Origin: JBLMXQ01 sp050257855
Lineage (GTDB): Bacteria > Acidobacteriota > Vicinamibacteria > Vicinamibacterales > CAVVIG01
Direction: 5' to 3'
Assembly: GCA_050257855.1 (NCBI GenBank)
Contig: JBLMXQ010000080.1
Location: 1-64,000 of the forward strand
DNA: 64,000 nt
Within the stretch, counting starts at the first letter, position 1; each line of letters starts with the position of its first letter. Below, piece after piece: positions 21,490 through 29,945 of this stretch. The notes beneath the pieces are model-generated. The model had not been told where the DNA came from. It saw only the letters and a list, made by a program, of their open reading frames with translations, and did not search any database. Made by a program: the position numbers and the translations under genes.

Positions 21490-23100
21490 ATGCCGGTCGA
21501 CGTTCGCCGCTTTCCGTGGATTCGGCGCCTGGCGGCCGACTACGCCTACGACTTCCGCGCGGTCGCCCCGTTCTTCGCCGGCAACCCGTCCGACAGGAGC
21601 GCGTGGGCGGCTGCGATCGAGCGGACGCAGGCGCACGCGCGCGGCCGGAGGGAAATCGCCTCCGTGATCGCAGCCCAGCAGCAGCGGCGCGGGGCGCCGC
21701 CGGCCGCCGTCGAGGCCGCCGCGCGTCTTGCCGATCCGCGGACGGTCGCCATCGTGACCGGCCAGCAGGCCGGGCTGTTCGGCGGTCCGCTGTTCACCCT
21801 GCTCAAGGCGCTGACCGCGTCGAAGCTCGCCGCCAGGGTCGAACGCGAGCACGGCGTCCCCACCGTCGCCGTCTTCTGGATCGACGCGGAAGACCACGAT
21901 TGGGACGAGGTCCGATCGTGTACGGTGTTCGGCTATCACATGGCGCCGCAGGCCGTGTCGCTGCCGCCGCGGCCGGTCGATCACGCGCCGGTTGCATCCG
22001 TCCGGCTCGAAGCGGCCATCACCGGCGTCCTCGATCAGCTCGAAACCGTCCTCCCCGCGACCGAATTCCGCGAATCGCTCGTCGCCGATCTCCGCAGCAT
22101 CTACCAGGCTGGCGTCGGCATGGCCGACGCGTTCGGCCGCTGGCTGGAACGCGTGCTCGGGGATCGCGGGCTCGTGGTGTACGACTCGGCGGACAAGGCC
22201 TCCAAGCCGCTCGTGCGGGACGTCTTCACGCGCGAGCTGTCGAAGCCGGGCGAGACCGTCAGGCTCGCCGCGGCCGCCGGCTCCGCGCTGGTGGCGCGCG
22301 GCTATCACTCGCAGGTCCACGCGCAGGAAGACAGCCTGGCGCTCTTCCGCATCGACGGCGGTCGTCTCCCGATTCGACAGCAGGACGGCCAGTTCGTCAT
22401 CGGCGAGGAGCGGTTCGAGCCGGCGGCGCTCGTGCAGCAGGCGGCCGATCAGCCGGCCGGCTTCAGCCCGAACGTGCTGCTGCGTCCGATCGTGCAGGAC
22501 GCGCTGTTCCCCACGATCTGCTACGTGGCCGGGCCGAACGAGCTCGCCTATCTCGGCCAGCTCCGGAGCGTGTACGAGCATTTCGGGATCCCGATGCCGC
22601 TGATGTATCCGCGCGCGAGCGCGACGATCGTGGACGGGGCGGCGCTGCGCTTCCTGAGCCGGTACGGGCTGCCGCTCGAGGCGCTGCAGCCGCACGACGA
22701 GGCGGCGCTGAACGAACTGCTGAAGATGCAGATCCCGCAGGAGGTCGAGGAGGCGTTCGGTTCGGCGGCGGCGGTGATCGACGCCCGGATGACGGCGCTC
22801 GTCGACGCGATGCCGGCGCTCGATCCGACGCTCGAGGGCGCGGCGCGGTCGACGCTCGGCCGCATGCAGCACGACCTGCAGACGCTGCACAACAAGATGA
22901 TCCAGGCTGCCAAGCGCCGCGACGAGACGCTCCGCCGCCAGTTCACACACGCACAGAACGTGGCGTTCCCGAACGGTCATGCGCAGGAGCGCACGATTGG
23001 CTTCGTGTCCTTCCTCAATCAATACGGACCTGCCCTCGTCGACCGGCTCGACGAAGAGCTGCCGCTCGACCTGGGGCGGCACTGGATCGTTGCCGTCTAG
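21490..23100 (+). CDS. bshC: bacillithiol biosynthesis cysteine-adding enzyme BshC
   Basis: About 536 residues. Putative ligase adding cysteine to glucosaminyl-malate in bacillithiol synthesis. Typical features: VRRFPWIRRLAADYAYDFRAVAPFFAGNP at the start, VTGQQAGLFGGPLFTLLKALTASKLAARV, VPTVAVFWIDAEDHDWDEV, and PTICYVAGPNELAYLGQLRSVYEHFGIPMPLMYPRASA. The C-terminal third is a coiled coil. ATG 21490 is preferred; GTG 21439 is an upstream option. Two TTGACA boxes (21401, 21421) precede it, without a clear -10. No bshA or bshB is visible in the window. Confidence 0.93.
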   Translation: MPVDVRRFPWIRRLAADYAYDFRAVAPFFAGNPSDRSAWAAAIERTQAHARGRREIASVIAAQQQRRGAPPAAVEAAARLADPRTVAIVTGQQAGLFGGPLFTLLKALTASKLAARVEREHGVPTVAVFWIDAEDHDWDEVRSCTVFGYHMAPQAVSLPPRPVDHAPVASVRLEAAITGVLDQLETVLPATEFRESLVADLRSIYQAGVGMADAFGRWLERVLGDRGLVVYDSADKASKPLVRDVFTRELSKPGETVRLAAAAGSALVARGYHSQVHAQEDSLALFRIDGGRLPIRQQDGQFVIGEERFEPAALVQQAADQPAGFSPNVLLRPIVQDALFPTICYVAGPNELAYLGQLRSVYEHFGIPMPLMYPRASATIVDGAALRFLSRYGLPLEALQPHDEAALNELLKMQIPQEVEEAFGSAAAVIDARMTALVDAMPALDPTLEGAARSTLGRMQHDLQTLHNKMIQAAKRRDETLRRQFTHAQNVAFPNGHAQERTIGFVSFLNQYGPALVDRLDEELPLDLGRHWIVAV

Positions 23101-23105
23101 TCCAC

Positions 23106-23122
23106 GTGGGGCTCCGCCCCAC
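23106..23122. repeat. hairpin GTGGGGC-TCC-GCCCCAC after bshC
   Basis: Perfect 7-bp arms six bases after the bshC stop, resembling the opening hairpin of the family 2 repeat. There is no following T-run, so a Rho-independent terminator is not supported. The rest of the 113-bp gap to the PBP gene is GC-rich non-coding sequence. Confidence 0.55.
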
Positions 23123-23213
23123 ACCCCGGGCTCGGTCGCTCGCGGGGCCCCTCGCTCCGCTCTTTCGCAGGCGCGCCGGGCCGCTCGCCGGACCGTAGGA
23201 GCCTTCCGGGCAC

Positions 23214-25595
23214 ATGCCTGACCGCGCGCACGACGCACGACTGCGCATCAAGCTTCCGCCGGTGTGGCGCGCGCGGTGGTTCCGCATCGCAGCGGCGGTC
23301 GCGGCGGTGCCGCTCGTCGTCCTCTGCTTCGCGCTCGGCTACTACTACGTCTCGTTCGCTCATCTGATCGACGCGCGGCTGCACGGTGAGCGCGACCGCG
23401 TGTTCCCGCGCGTGTTCGCGCGTCCGCTCCGGATCCGGCAGGGCCAGTCGCTGACCGACGAGCAGCTCGTCGACCAGCTGAACGACCTCGGGTACGCCGA
23501 GCGGCCGCATGCCGCCGCCCCCGGCGAGTTCGCCGTCGGCGACGGATCGGTCGTCATCCGGCCGCGCGCCGCCGAGCTGAAGGGCGAGCTGGTCCGCGTC
23601 GTGTTCCGTCCGCCGACGCCGGCCGTCCGCAGAGCGTCGCGCCGCGTGCGCGCGCCGGCGGCCGATCACGTGCGGCGCCTCCTGCTCGGCAGCCGCCCGA
23701 GCGCCGCGCTGACGCTCGATTCGCCGATCCTCGCGTCGATCATCAGCGGCGAGCGGGAGAAGCGGCGGCCGGTGGCGCTCGCGGCGATTCCGCCGCAGAT
23801 GGTGCACGCCGTCCTCGCCATCGAGGACCGCCGCTTCTACGAGCATCCCGGCGTGGATCCGATACGGATGGTCGGGGCGCTCTTCTCGAATCTGCGCGGC
23901 AACCGGACCTACCTGTCGGGCGCGAGCACGATCACGCAGCAGCTCGTGCGGAACGTCTTCATGCCGCGGATGTTTCCGGGGATGACGCTGCAGGCGGCCC
24001 GCGAAAAATCGATCCGGCGGAAGCTCCTCGAGCAGTTCCTCGCCGTGATCCTCGACGGGCGCGCGTCGAAGGACGAGATCCTCGAGCTGTACCTGAACGA
24101 CATCCCGCTCGGCCAGCGCGGATCGTTCGCCGTCTACGGCGTCGCCGAGGCATCGAAGCTCTTCTTCGGCAAGGACGTGAGCAATGTCTCGCTCGCCGAG
24201 GCGGCGACGATTGCCGGCGTCATCCAGTCGCCCTCGGCGCTGTCGCCCTTCGGCAACCCCGCGCGGTGTCGCGAGCGCCGCGATGTCGTGCTGCAGGCAA
24301 TGGCCGACGCCGGCTACGTCACCCAGGCCGAAGCCGACCGGGCCGCGCGCGAGCCGCTGACCGTGGTCCAGCGCGCGCTCGACGCCGAGGCGCCGTACTT
24401 CGTCGACTACGTGGGCCAGCGGCTGAACGACGAGTATCCGGGCCTGACGACGACCACGAACCAGGCGGTGAACGTCTACACGACGCTCGACCTCCACCTG
24501 CAGCGTCTGGCGGAAGACGCCGTGCACGCCGGCCTCGCCCGCGTCGACAAGCTGCTGTCGCACCGGCGCCGCAAGGGGCAGGCCCAGGCCGTGCTCATCG
24601 CCATCGATCCGAAGACCGGCGAGATTCTCGCGTTCGTCGGCGGGCGCTCGTACAACCAGTCGCAGTACGATCGCGCGATTTATTCGCACCGGCAGCCCGG
24701 CTCGGTGTTCAAGCCGTTCGTCTATCTCGCCGCCTTCGAGGAAGCCGCGGCCGCCGGCCGCACCGACGTCACGCCGGCCTCGATCGTCGACGACGAGCCG
24801 ACGACCTTCGAGTTCGAGAACCAGGTATGGCAGCCGGAGAACTACGAGAACGAGTACGACGGCCTCATCACCTTCCGCCACGCGCTCGCGCACAGCCGCA
24901 ACGTCGGCACCATCAAGGTGGCGCAGGCGACCGGGTTCGATCGCGTCGCCGCCTTCTGGAAGCGCCTCGGCGTCGGCGCGCCGCTCAAGCCCTACCCGTC
25001 CATCACGCTCGGCGCGTTCGAGGAGACGCCGTTCGACATCGCGACCGCGTACACGATCTTCCCGGACAACGGCATCCTGCGTCCCCTGCGGCCGATCCTG
25101 CGGATCACGAGCGGCGGCAAGGACGTCACCAGGAAGCCGGCGGACGATCCGAGGGCGGTGGCCCGGCCCGAGACGACGTTTCTGGTGACCAACATGATGC
25201 GCAGCGTGCTGAACGAGGGCACCGCCGCATCGGCGCGCGCGCTCGGCTTCACGCTCGACGCCGCCGGCAAGACCGGCACCACCAACGACCTGCGCGACGC
25301 CTGGTTCGTCGGCTTCACGCCGGACCTGCTGACCGTGGTGTGGGTCGGGTTCGACGACAACCAGCCGGTCGGCCTGTCCGGATCGCAGGCGGCCCTGCCG
25401 ATCTGGACCGACTTCATGAAGCGCGCGCTCGCGGGCGACGCCGACACCCCGTTCGACGTTCCGCCCGGCGTGACCTTCGTGGACATCGATCCGGACACCG
25501 GCAAGCTCGCGGTGCCCGGCTGCCCGCGCGTCTTCCGCGAGGCGTTCCTCGCGGGCACCGAGCCGGTCCAGGCCTGCGACCTGCACCGTTATTAG
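23214..25595 (+). CDS. class A penicillin-binding protein (bifunctional glycosyltransferase/transpeptidase)
   Basis: 793 residues, inner-membrane anchored (RIAAAVAAVPLVVLCFALGYYYV). Polymerises and cross-links peptidoglycan. A PBP1b-type N-terminal domain (RPLRIRQGQSLTDEQLVDQLNDLGY) precedes the GT51 domain with AIEDRRFYEHPGVDP (catalytic Glu about 204) and GASTITQQLVRNVF. In the transpeptidase domain the SxxK box is SVFK (about 497), SxN is SRN (about 561) and KTG is KTGTTND (about 686), so the active site looks complete. The closest architecture is PBP1B. It ends next to a family 2 repeat followed by a family 1 palindrome. Confidence 0.95.
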   Translation: MPDRAHDARLRIKLPPVWRARWFRIAAAVAAVPLVVLCFALGYYYVSFAHLIDARLHGERDRVFPRVFARPLRIRQGQSLTDEQLVDQLNDLGYAERPHAAAPGEFAVGDGSVVIRPRAAELKGELVRVVFRPPTPAVRRASRRVRAPAADHVRRLLLGSRPSAALTLDSPILASIISGEREKRRPVALAAIPPQMVHAVLAIEDRRFYEHPGVDPIRMVGALFSNLRGNRTYLSGASTITQQLVRNVFMPRMFPGMTLQAAREKSIRRKLLEQFLAVILDGRASKDEILELYLNDIPLGQRGSFAVYGVAEASKLFFGKDVSNVSLAEAATIAGVIQSPSALSPFGNPARCRERRDVVLQAMADAGYVTQAEADRAAREPLTVVQRALDAEAPYFVDYVGQRLNDEYPGLTTTTNQAVNVYTTLDLHLQRLAEDAVHAGLARVDKLLSHRRRKGQAQAVLIAIDPKTGEILAFVGGRSYNQSQYDRAIYSHRQPGSVFKPFVYLAAFEEAAAAGRTDVTPASIVDDEPTTFEFENQVWQPENYENEYDGLITFRHALAHSRNVGTIKVAQATGFDRVAAFWKRLGVGAPLKPYPSITLGAFEETPFDIATAYTIFPDNGILRPLRPILRITSGGKDVTRKPADDPRAVARPETTFLVTNMMRSVLNEGTAASARALGFTLDAAGKTGTTNDLRDAWFVGFTPDLLTVVWVGFDDNQPVGLSGSQAALPIWTDFMKRALAGDADTPFDVPPGVTFVDIDPDTGKLAVPGCPRVFREAFLAGTEPVQACDLHRY

Positions 25596-25599
25596 TTGC

Positions 25600-25714
25600 G
25601 CGTGGGGCCCCACCCCACACGCCTGGCCGAACTGGCGCCGTCCCTCGCGCTCGAGCGCAGACTCTCGGCCTCGCGTGTCCGGGCATCGGCAGGGGACGGC
25701 CTTCAGGCCGTCCC
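25600..25714. repeat. partial family 2 repeat followed by a family 1 palindrome
   Basis: 25600-25683 matches the unit at 19221-19470 (GTGGGGCCCCACCCCAC hairpin, GGCCGAACTGGCGCC, CTCGCGCTCGAGCGCAGACT). It is followed by the 22-bp palindrome GGGACGGCCT...GGCCGTCCC at 25693-25714. Both sit 3' of the PBP gene and before the padR promoter. Confidence 0.8.
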
Positions 25715-25779
25715 GCCGGGCCGACCGTCATGGTCGCGGGTGGCGTCGAGCAGGCAGGTTCGGAGTCGTTCCCGCCCTG

Positions 25780-25809
25780 TTGACAACCCGAAGGAACCCC
25801 CGCGATACT
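25780..25809 (+). promoter_or_regulatory. sigma-70-type promoter of padR
   Basis: A perfect -35 TTGACA (25780-25785), an 18-base spacer and GATACT (25804-25809) end 8 bases before the padR ATG. Transcription would begin at or just before the start codon, so the mRNA is probably leaderless. This is the best -35/-10 pair in the window. Confidence 0.7.
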
Positions 25810-25817
25810 CATTTGGC

Positions 25818-26180
25818 ATGGCCAAAGGAACGGCCGGCGCGCCGGCCAGGATCGACGTGCTGCAGGGCACGCTCGATCTGATGGTGCTGAAGACCCTCGA
25901 AAGCATGGGCCCGCAGCATGGCTACGGGATCGCGCGCCGCATCGAGCAGATCAGCGACGACGTGCTGAAGCTGAACGAGGGCACGGTGTACGCCTCGCTG
26001 ACGCGCCTGCGGCACCGGGGGTGGATCTCGTGGAGCTGGGGCACGTCGGAGAACAACCGGAAGGCGAAGTTCTACGCGATCACGCGTCCCGGCCGTCGGC
26101 AGCTCGCGCGCGAAGCGGACAGCTGGGCGCGCATCGCGGGCGTCATCCACCGCCTCCTGCGCACACCGGCGCATCCCTGA
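25818..26180 (+). CDS. PadR family transcriptional regulator
   Basis: 120 residues. Winged helix-turn-helix of the PadR type: DVLQGTLDLMVLKTLESMGPQHGYGIARRIEQISDDVLKLNEGTVYASLTRLRHRGWISWSW, then NNRKAKFYAITRPGRRQLAREADSWARIAGVIHRLL. It begins at ATG 25818 behind the near-consensus promoter. The stop is one base from the permease start, so the two form one transcript. In Acidobacteria such PadR genes commonly sit directly before an ADOP permease and presumably control it. Confidence 0.93.
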   Translation: MAKGTAGAPARIDVLQGTLDLMVLKTLESMGPQHGYGIARRIEQISDDVLKLNEGTVYASLTRLRHRGWISWSWGTSENNRKAKFYAITRPGRRQLAREADSWARIAGVIHRLLRTPAHP

Positions 26181-26181
26181 C

Positions 26182-28827
26182 ATGCGGACGGCTCTCATTG
26201 CGCTCGCCTCGCGCTTGCGTGCCCTCTTCAGTCTACGCCGCCTGGACGAGGAGGCGCGGCGCGAATGCGAGGCGCACATCGAGCTGCTCACCGAGCGGAA
26301 CATCCGCGCGGGCATGAGGCCGGACGAGGCCCGGTCGGCGGCGCGGCGCCAGTTCGGCAACGTCACCCTGCTGCGCGAGGATCTCCATCGCATGAACGGA
26401 TTCGAGCGCCTGGACTCGCTCGCGCAGGACGTCCGGTACGCAATCCGGGGACTCTGGCGCTCGCGCGGCTTCGCCGCCGTCGCGGTCCTGATGCTGGCCG
26501 TCGGGATTGGCGTGAACGCCGCGATGTTCAGCGTCGCGAACGCGGTGCTGTTCAAGGGCTTCCCGTCGGTCGTGCGGAGCGACCGGATTCTCTACGTCGA
26601 CTCGGATCGCGGATCGTGTGTATCGGATCCGGATTTCCAGGACTGGCGGCATCAGGCGCGATCGTTCGTCGGAATGGCAGGCGTCGCCGATCAGGTGATT
26701 GCGCTCGCCGACGGAAACGGGTCGCCGGAGCGGGCCGACGCCACGCGGACGACCGCGAACGCGTTCTCGGTGCTCGGGACGCAGCCGATCCTGGGCCGCG
26801 ATTTCACGTCCGACGACGAGCGGCCCGGCGCCGCGCCCGTTGCGATCCTGACCTACCGCTTGTGGCAGCGCCGGTACGGAGGCGATCCGGCGATCGTGGG
26901 CCGCACGCTCCGCCTCGATGGCACGCCGACCACGGTGATCGGGGTGATGCCGCGCGGCTTCACGTTTCCGCAGAACCAGGATTTGTGGGTGCCGCTCGTC
27001 CGAACGCCGGAAATGCGGAAACGCGACACGTGCAGCCTGTGGTTCGCCTTCGGACGTCTGACCGACGGCGCCAGCGTCGAGTCCGCGCGCGCGGAGATGA
27101 AAACGATCGGCGCGCGGCTCGCGAGCGCGTACCCGCTCACGAACGGCAGCGTGCATGCCCGCGTGCAGACGTTCAACGAGTTCTACCTCGGACCGAATTC
27201 CGGCGTCGTTTATCTCGCGATGCTTGGCGCGGTCGCGTTCGTGCTCTTGATTGCGTGCGCGAACGTGGCGGTCCTGCTCCTGGCGCGATCGATCGGACGA
27301 ACGCGCGAGCTGTCCGTGCGGTTGGCGCTCGGCGCCGGACGCTGGCGGATCGTGCGGCAGCTCGTGATCGAGAGCGTGCTGCTGTCGTCCTCCGCCGGTC
27401 TCCTGGGCTGGATGGTCGCCGCATACGGTGTGCGCGCCTACGCGCGGGTCGCGAATCCGCCGAGCTGGGCGTGGTTCGACCATGTGCTCGACTACGCGAT
27501 GGACTATCGCGTGTTCGCCTACCTGACGGCGGTCTCAATCGGGACCGGCCTGCTGTTCGGCCTCGCGCCGATGTCGCGGCTCTCGGCGATCGACCTGCAC
27601 GCGACGCTGAAGGACGGCGGCCGCAGCGCGACCAGTTCCGGCGCGACGCGCGCGTCCGCCGCGCTCGTGACGGCCGAAGTCGCGCTCGCCGTCGTGCTGC
27701 TGACGGGAGCCGGCCTGATGGTCCGCAGTTTTCTCAACGTGTACACCGCGAACATCGGCGTGAGTCTGGCGCACCTGCAGACCGCGTTCATCGCCCTGCC
27801 GGCACCGAGATATCCCGAGCGCCAGTCGCAGCTGGCGTTCTTCGATCGGCTCGAAGCGCGGCTGCGGACGATTCCCGGCGTGGAATCGGTTGCCTTGACG
27901 AGCAACCTGCCGGGCGCGGGCGGACGGCGATTCCAGTACGACCTTGCCGGCGCCGCCGTCGATCCACGAAGCCGTCCCAGGTTGTGGGCACTCCTCGTCA
28001 GCCCGGGATACTTCCGCACGCTCGAAACGGCGGTGGTGTCCGGCCGCGACTTCACCGACGCGGACGGCGGCCTCGGCGGACCGGTGATCATCGTCAACCA
28101 GTTGTTCGCGAACGCCAGCTGGCCCGGACAGGACCCGCTCGGCAAACGCCTCCGCGTAGTCGATGGCGGCACGCCCGGACCATGGCTGACCGTCGTCGGC
28201 GTGGCGCCGAACATCATGCAGACCGATGCGACGAGGCAGACCTTCGGCCCCGTGGTCTACCTGCCGCTTCGCGAGCAGCCCTCGGGCGCGGCGTGGGTCC
28301 TCGCGCGATCGCAGCTTCCGCCGGGCAGCTTCGCGGCGACGTTCCATCGAGAGGTCCAGGCGCTCGACCCCGATCTTCCGGTGTGGCTTGACGCTCTTCC
28401 GGTATCTGAGCGCCTGGCCGGCCAGTACTGGAGCAGGGAGCTCAACGGCGCGCTCTTTCTGATCTTCGCCGCCGTCGCGCTGCTGCTGGCGTCGATCGGA
28501 CTGTACGCCGTCATCGCGCATACGGTGGTCCGGCGCACACAGGAGATCGGCGTCCGCATGGCGATCGGCGCGACCGCCGGCGACATTCTCAAGCTCGTGT
28601 TCGCGCAGGGCGCGTACCCGTTGAGTCTCGGTCTCGCGCTCGGCCTCGCCGCGTCGTTCGGGATCAACCGCGTGCTCGAATCCGAGCTGATTCGCGTGTC
28701 GCCCTCCGATCCGGCGACGTATCTGATCGCGGCCGCCGCGCTGATCGCTTCCGCCACGCTCGGCTGCCTGATCCCCGCGCGGCGCGCGACCCGCGTCGAT
28801 CCTGTCGTCGCGCTCCGGCACGAGTAG
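26182..28827 (+). CDS. ADOP-family duplicated ABC permease (MacB/FtsX-like)
   Basis: 881 residues. The N-terminal soluble PadR-linked helix (LDEEARRECEAHIELLTERNIRAGM, ARRQFGN) is the mark of acidobacterial duplicated orphan permeases. Two repeats each combine a MacB periplasmic core and FtsX membrane segments: DVRYAIRGLWRSRGFAAVAVLMLAVGIGVNAAMFSVANAVL at the first, then VYLAMLGAVAFVLLIACANVAVLLLARSIGRTRELSVRLALGAGR, and the second ends with IGVRMAIGATAGDILKLVFAQG and LIPARRATRVDPVVALRHE. No ATPase is encoded nearby, as is usual for this group. The substrate is unknown. Coupled to padR with a one-base gap. Confidence 0.93.
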   Translation: MRTALIALASRLRALFSLRRLDEEARRECEAHIELLTERNIRAGMRPDEARSAARRQFGNVTLLREDLHRMNGFERLDSLAQDVRYAIRGLWRSRGFAAVAVLMLAVGIGVNAAMFSVANAVLFKGFPSVVRSDRILYVDSDRGSCVSDPDFQDWRHQARSFVGMAGVADQVIALADGNGSPERADATRTTANAFSVLGTQPILGRDFTSDDERPGAAPVAILTYRLWQRRYGGDPAIVGRTLRLDGTPTTVIGVMPRGFTFPQNQDLWVPLVRTPEMRKRDTCSLWFAFGRLTDGASVESARAEMKTIGARLASAYPLTNGSVHARVQTFNEFYLGPNSGVVYLAMLGAVAFVLLIACANVAVLLLARSIGRTRELSVRLALGAGRWRIVRQLVIESVLLSSSAGLLGWMVAAYGVRAYARVANPPSWAWFDHVLDYAMDYRVFAYLTAVSIGTGLLFGLAPMSRLSAIDLHATLKDGGRSATSSGATRASAALVTAEVALAVVLLTGAGLMVRSFLNVYTANIGVSLAHLQTAFIALPAPRYPERQSQLAFFDRLEARLRTIPGVESVALTSNLPGAGGRRFQYDLAGAAVDPRSRPRLWALLVSPGYFRTLETAVVSGRDFTDADGGLGGPVIIVNQLFANASWPGQDPLGKRLRVVDGGTPGPWLTVVGVAPNIMQTDATRQTFGPVVYLPLREQPSGAAWVLARSQLPPGSFAATFHREVQALDPDLPVWLDALPVSERLAGQYWSRELNGALFLIFAAVALLLASIGLYAVIAHTVVRRTQEIGVRMAIGATAGDILKLVFAQGAYPLSLGLALGLAASFGINRVLESELIRVSPSDPATYLIAAAALIASATLGCLIPARRATRVDPVVALRHE

Positions 28828-28952
28828 CGCCGCCCGTCATTTCTTACTCTCTCGCGGGGCCTCGCTCGACGATGCCTCGCGCCCGCGGCCGCTGGCATGG
28901 CCGCAGGCGCCCCGCCCGACGCTTTCGCCTCACCAGCCAGCTCGCCCTACCG

Positions 28953-29945
28953 TCAGCTCGTCGCGTCGAGCGCGTCGAGCAGCGCTTTCGCCACCGCCTC
29001 GGGCTTCTCGTGCGGCACGAAATGGCCCGCGCCCTCGACGATGCGCTTGTCGAGGAGTCGAGGGAACGTGGCGCGGTCGGCGTCCGTGACCTCCGCCGCG
29101 GGATGACCGAACGCGTCGTCTCCGCCGTAGAGAACGACGGTCGGCACGGCAATCGGGGGACGCTTCGCCAGCTGGCGTTCCACGTCCAGGAAGCGCGGCT
29201 CGCCGGCGGCATTGAAGTTGCGGTGGCGATACGAATGAATCACGCAGTCGACGAAGTCGGGGTTGTCGAACGACGCGGCGGTCAGGCCGTACATCTCTTC
29301 GCTGAAGCGCCAGGTCGGCGACCACTCCCGCCACAGGAGTTCGCACAGCGCGCGGCGGTTCCGCTCGAGGCCGACACGTCCAGCCTCGGTGTTGAAGTAC
29401 CACTGATACCAGAGACGACGCGCCGTCTCCGGCGGCAAGGCGCGCACCGGGCCGACCGTGTTCTGGATCGAGTAACCGCCGATGAGGACCACCGCCCGCA
29501 CGCGATCCGGATGGAGCGCCGAGGCAATGCATGCCGCGCGGCCTCCCCAGTCGAATCCGGCGAGGGCGAATCGCGGCAGCTTCAGCGCCTCCGCGAAGTC
29601 GATCACGTCCTGCCCGATCGCCGCCTGCTCTGCGGTCCGCGGAGCAGCGGGATCGAGGAGCCGCGTCGGCCCGTAGCCGCGCAGGTACACGGCAAGCGCG
29701 CGGTATCCGTGTTGCGCGAGCGCCGGCGCCACGCCGTCATACGCGTGCGCATCGTCGGGAAAACCGTGGAGCAGGATGACCGGGAACCCCGCGGCGTCGC
29801 CGCTCTCGTGATATCCAATCTCCAGGACGTTCGTACGTACCGTCCTGACCGCCGGCGGCGAAGGGGCCTGCGCTCGCACGACGCGACCGAGCGAGGCGGC
29901 GGCGACGACGCCGGTCGTGCGCTGGAGGAACAGTCTGCGGTTCAT
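28953..29945 (-). CDS. Tat-exported alpha/beta hydrolase, epoxide hydrolase / dehalogenase-like
   Basis: 330 residues. The N-terminus MNRRLFLQRTTGVVAAASLGRVVRAQ carries a twin-arginine-like motif. The catalytic core shows the oxyanion region VILLHGFPDDAHAYD, nucleophile Asp in LAGFDWGGRAA (Asp instead of Ser, as in epoxide hydrolases and haloalkane dehalogenases), and the His in GAGHFVPHEKPE. ATG 29945 overlaps the MFS stop as ATGA; ATG 29957 is an upstream alternative. The downstream 125 bp to the ADOP gene is GC-rich and empty of genes. Confidence 0.87.
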   Translation of the reverse strand: MNRRLFLQRTTGVVAAASLGRVVRAQAPSPPAVRTVRTNVLEIGYHESGDAAGFPVILLHGFPDDAHAYDGVAPALAQHGYRALAVYLRGYGPTRLLDPAAPRTAEQAAIGQDVIDFAEALKLPRFALAGFDWGGRAACIASALHPDRVRAVVLIGGYSIQNTVGPVRALPPETARRLWYQWYFNTEAGRVGLERNRRALCELLWREWSPTWRFSEEMYGLTAASFDNPDFVDCVIHSYRHRNFNAAGEPRFLDVERQLAKRPPIAVPTVVLYGGDDAFGHPAAEVTDADRATFPRLLDKRIVEGAGHFVPHEKPEAVAKALLDALDATS

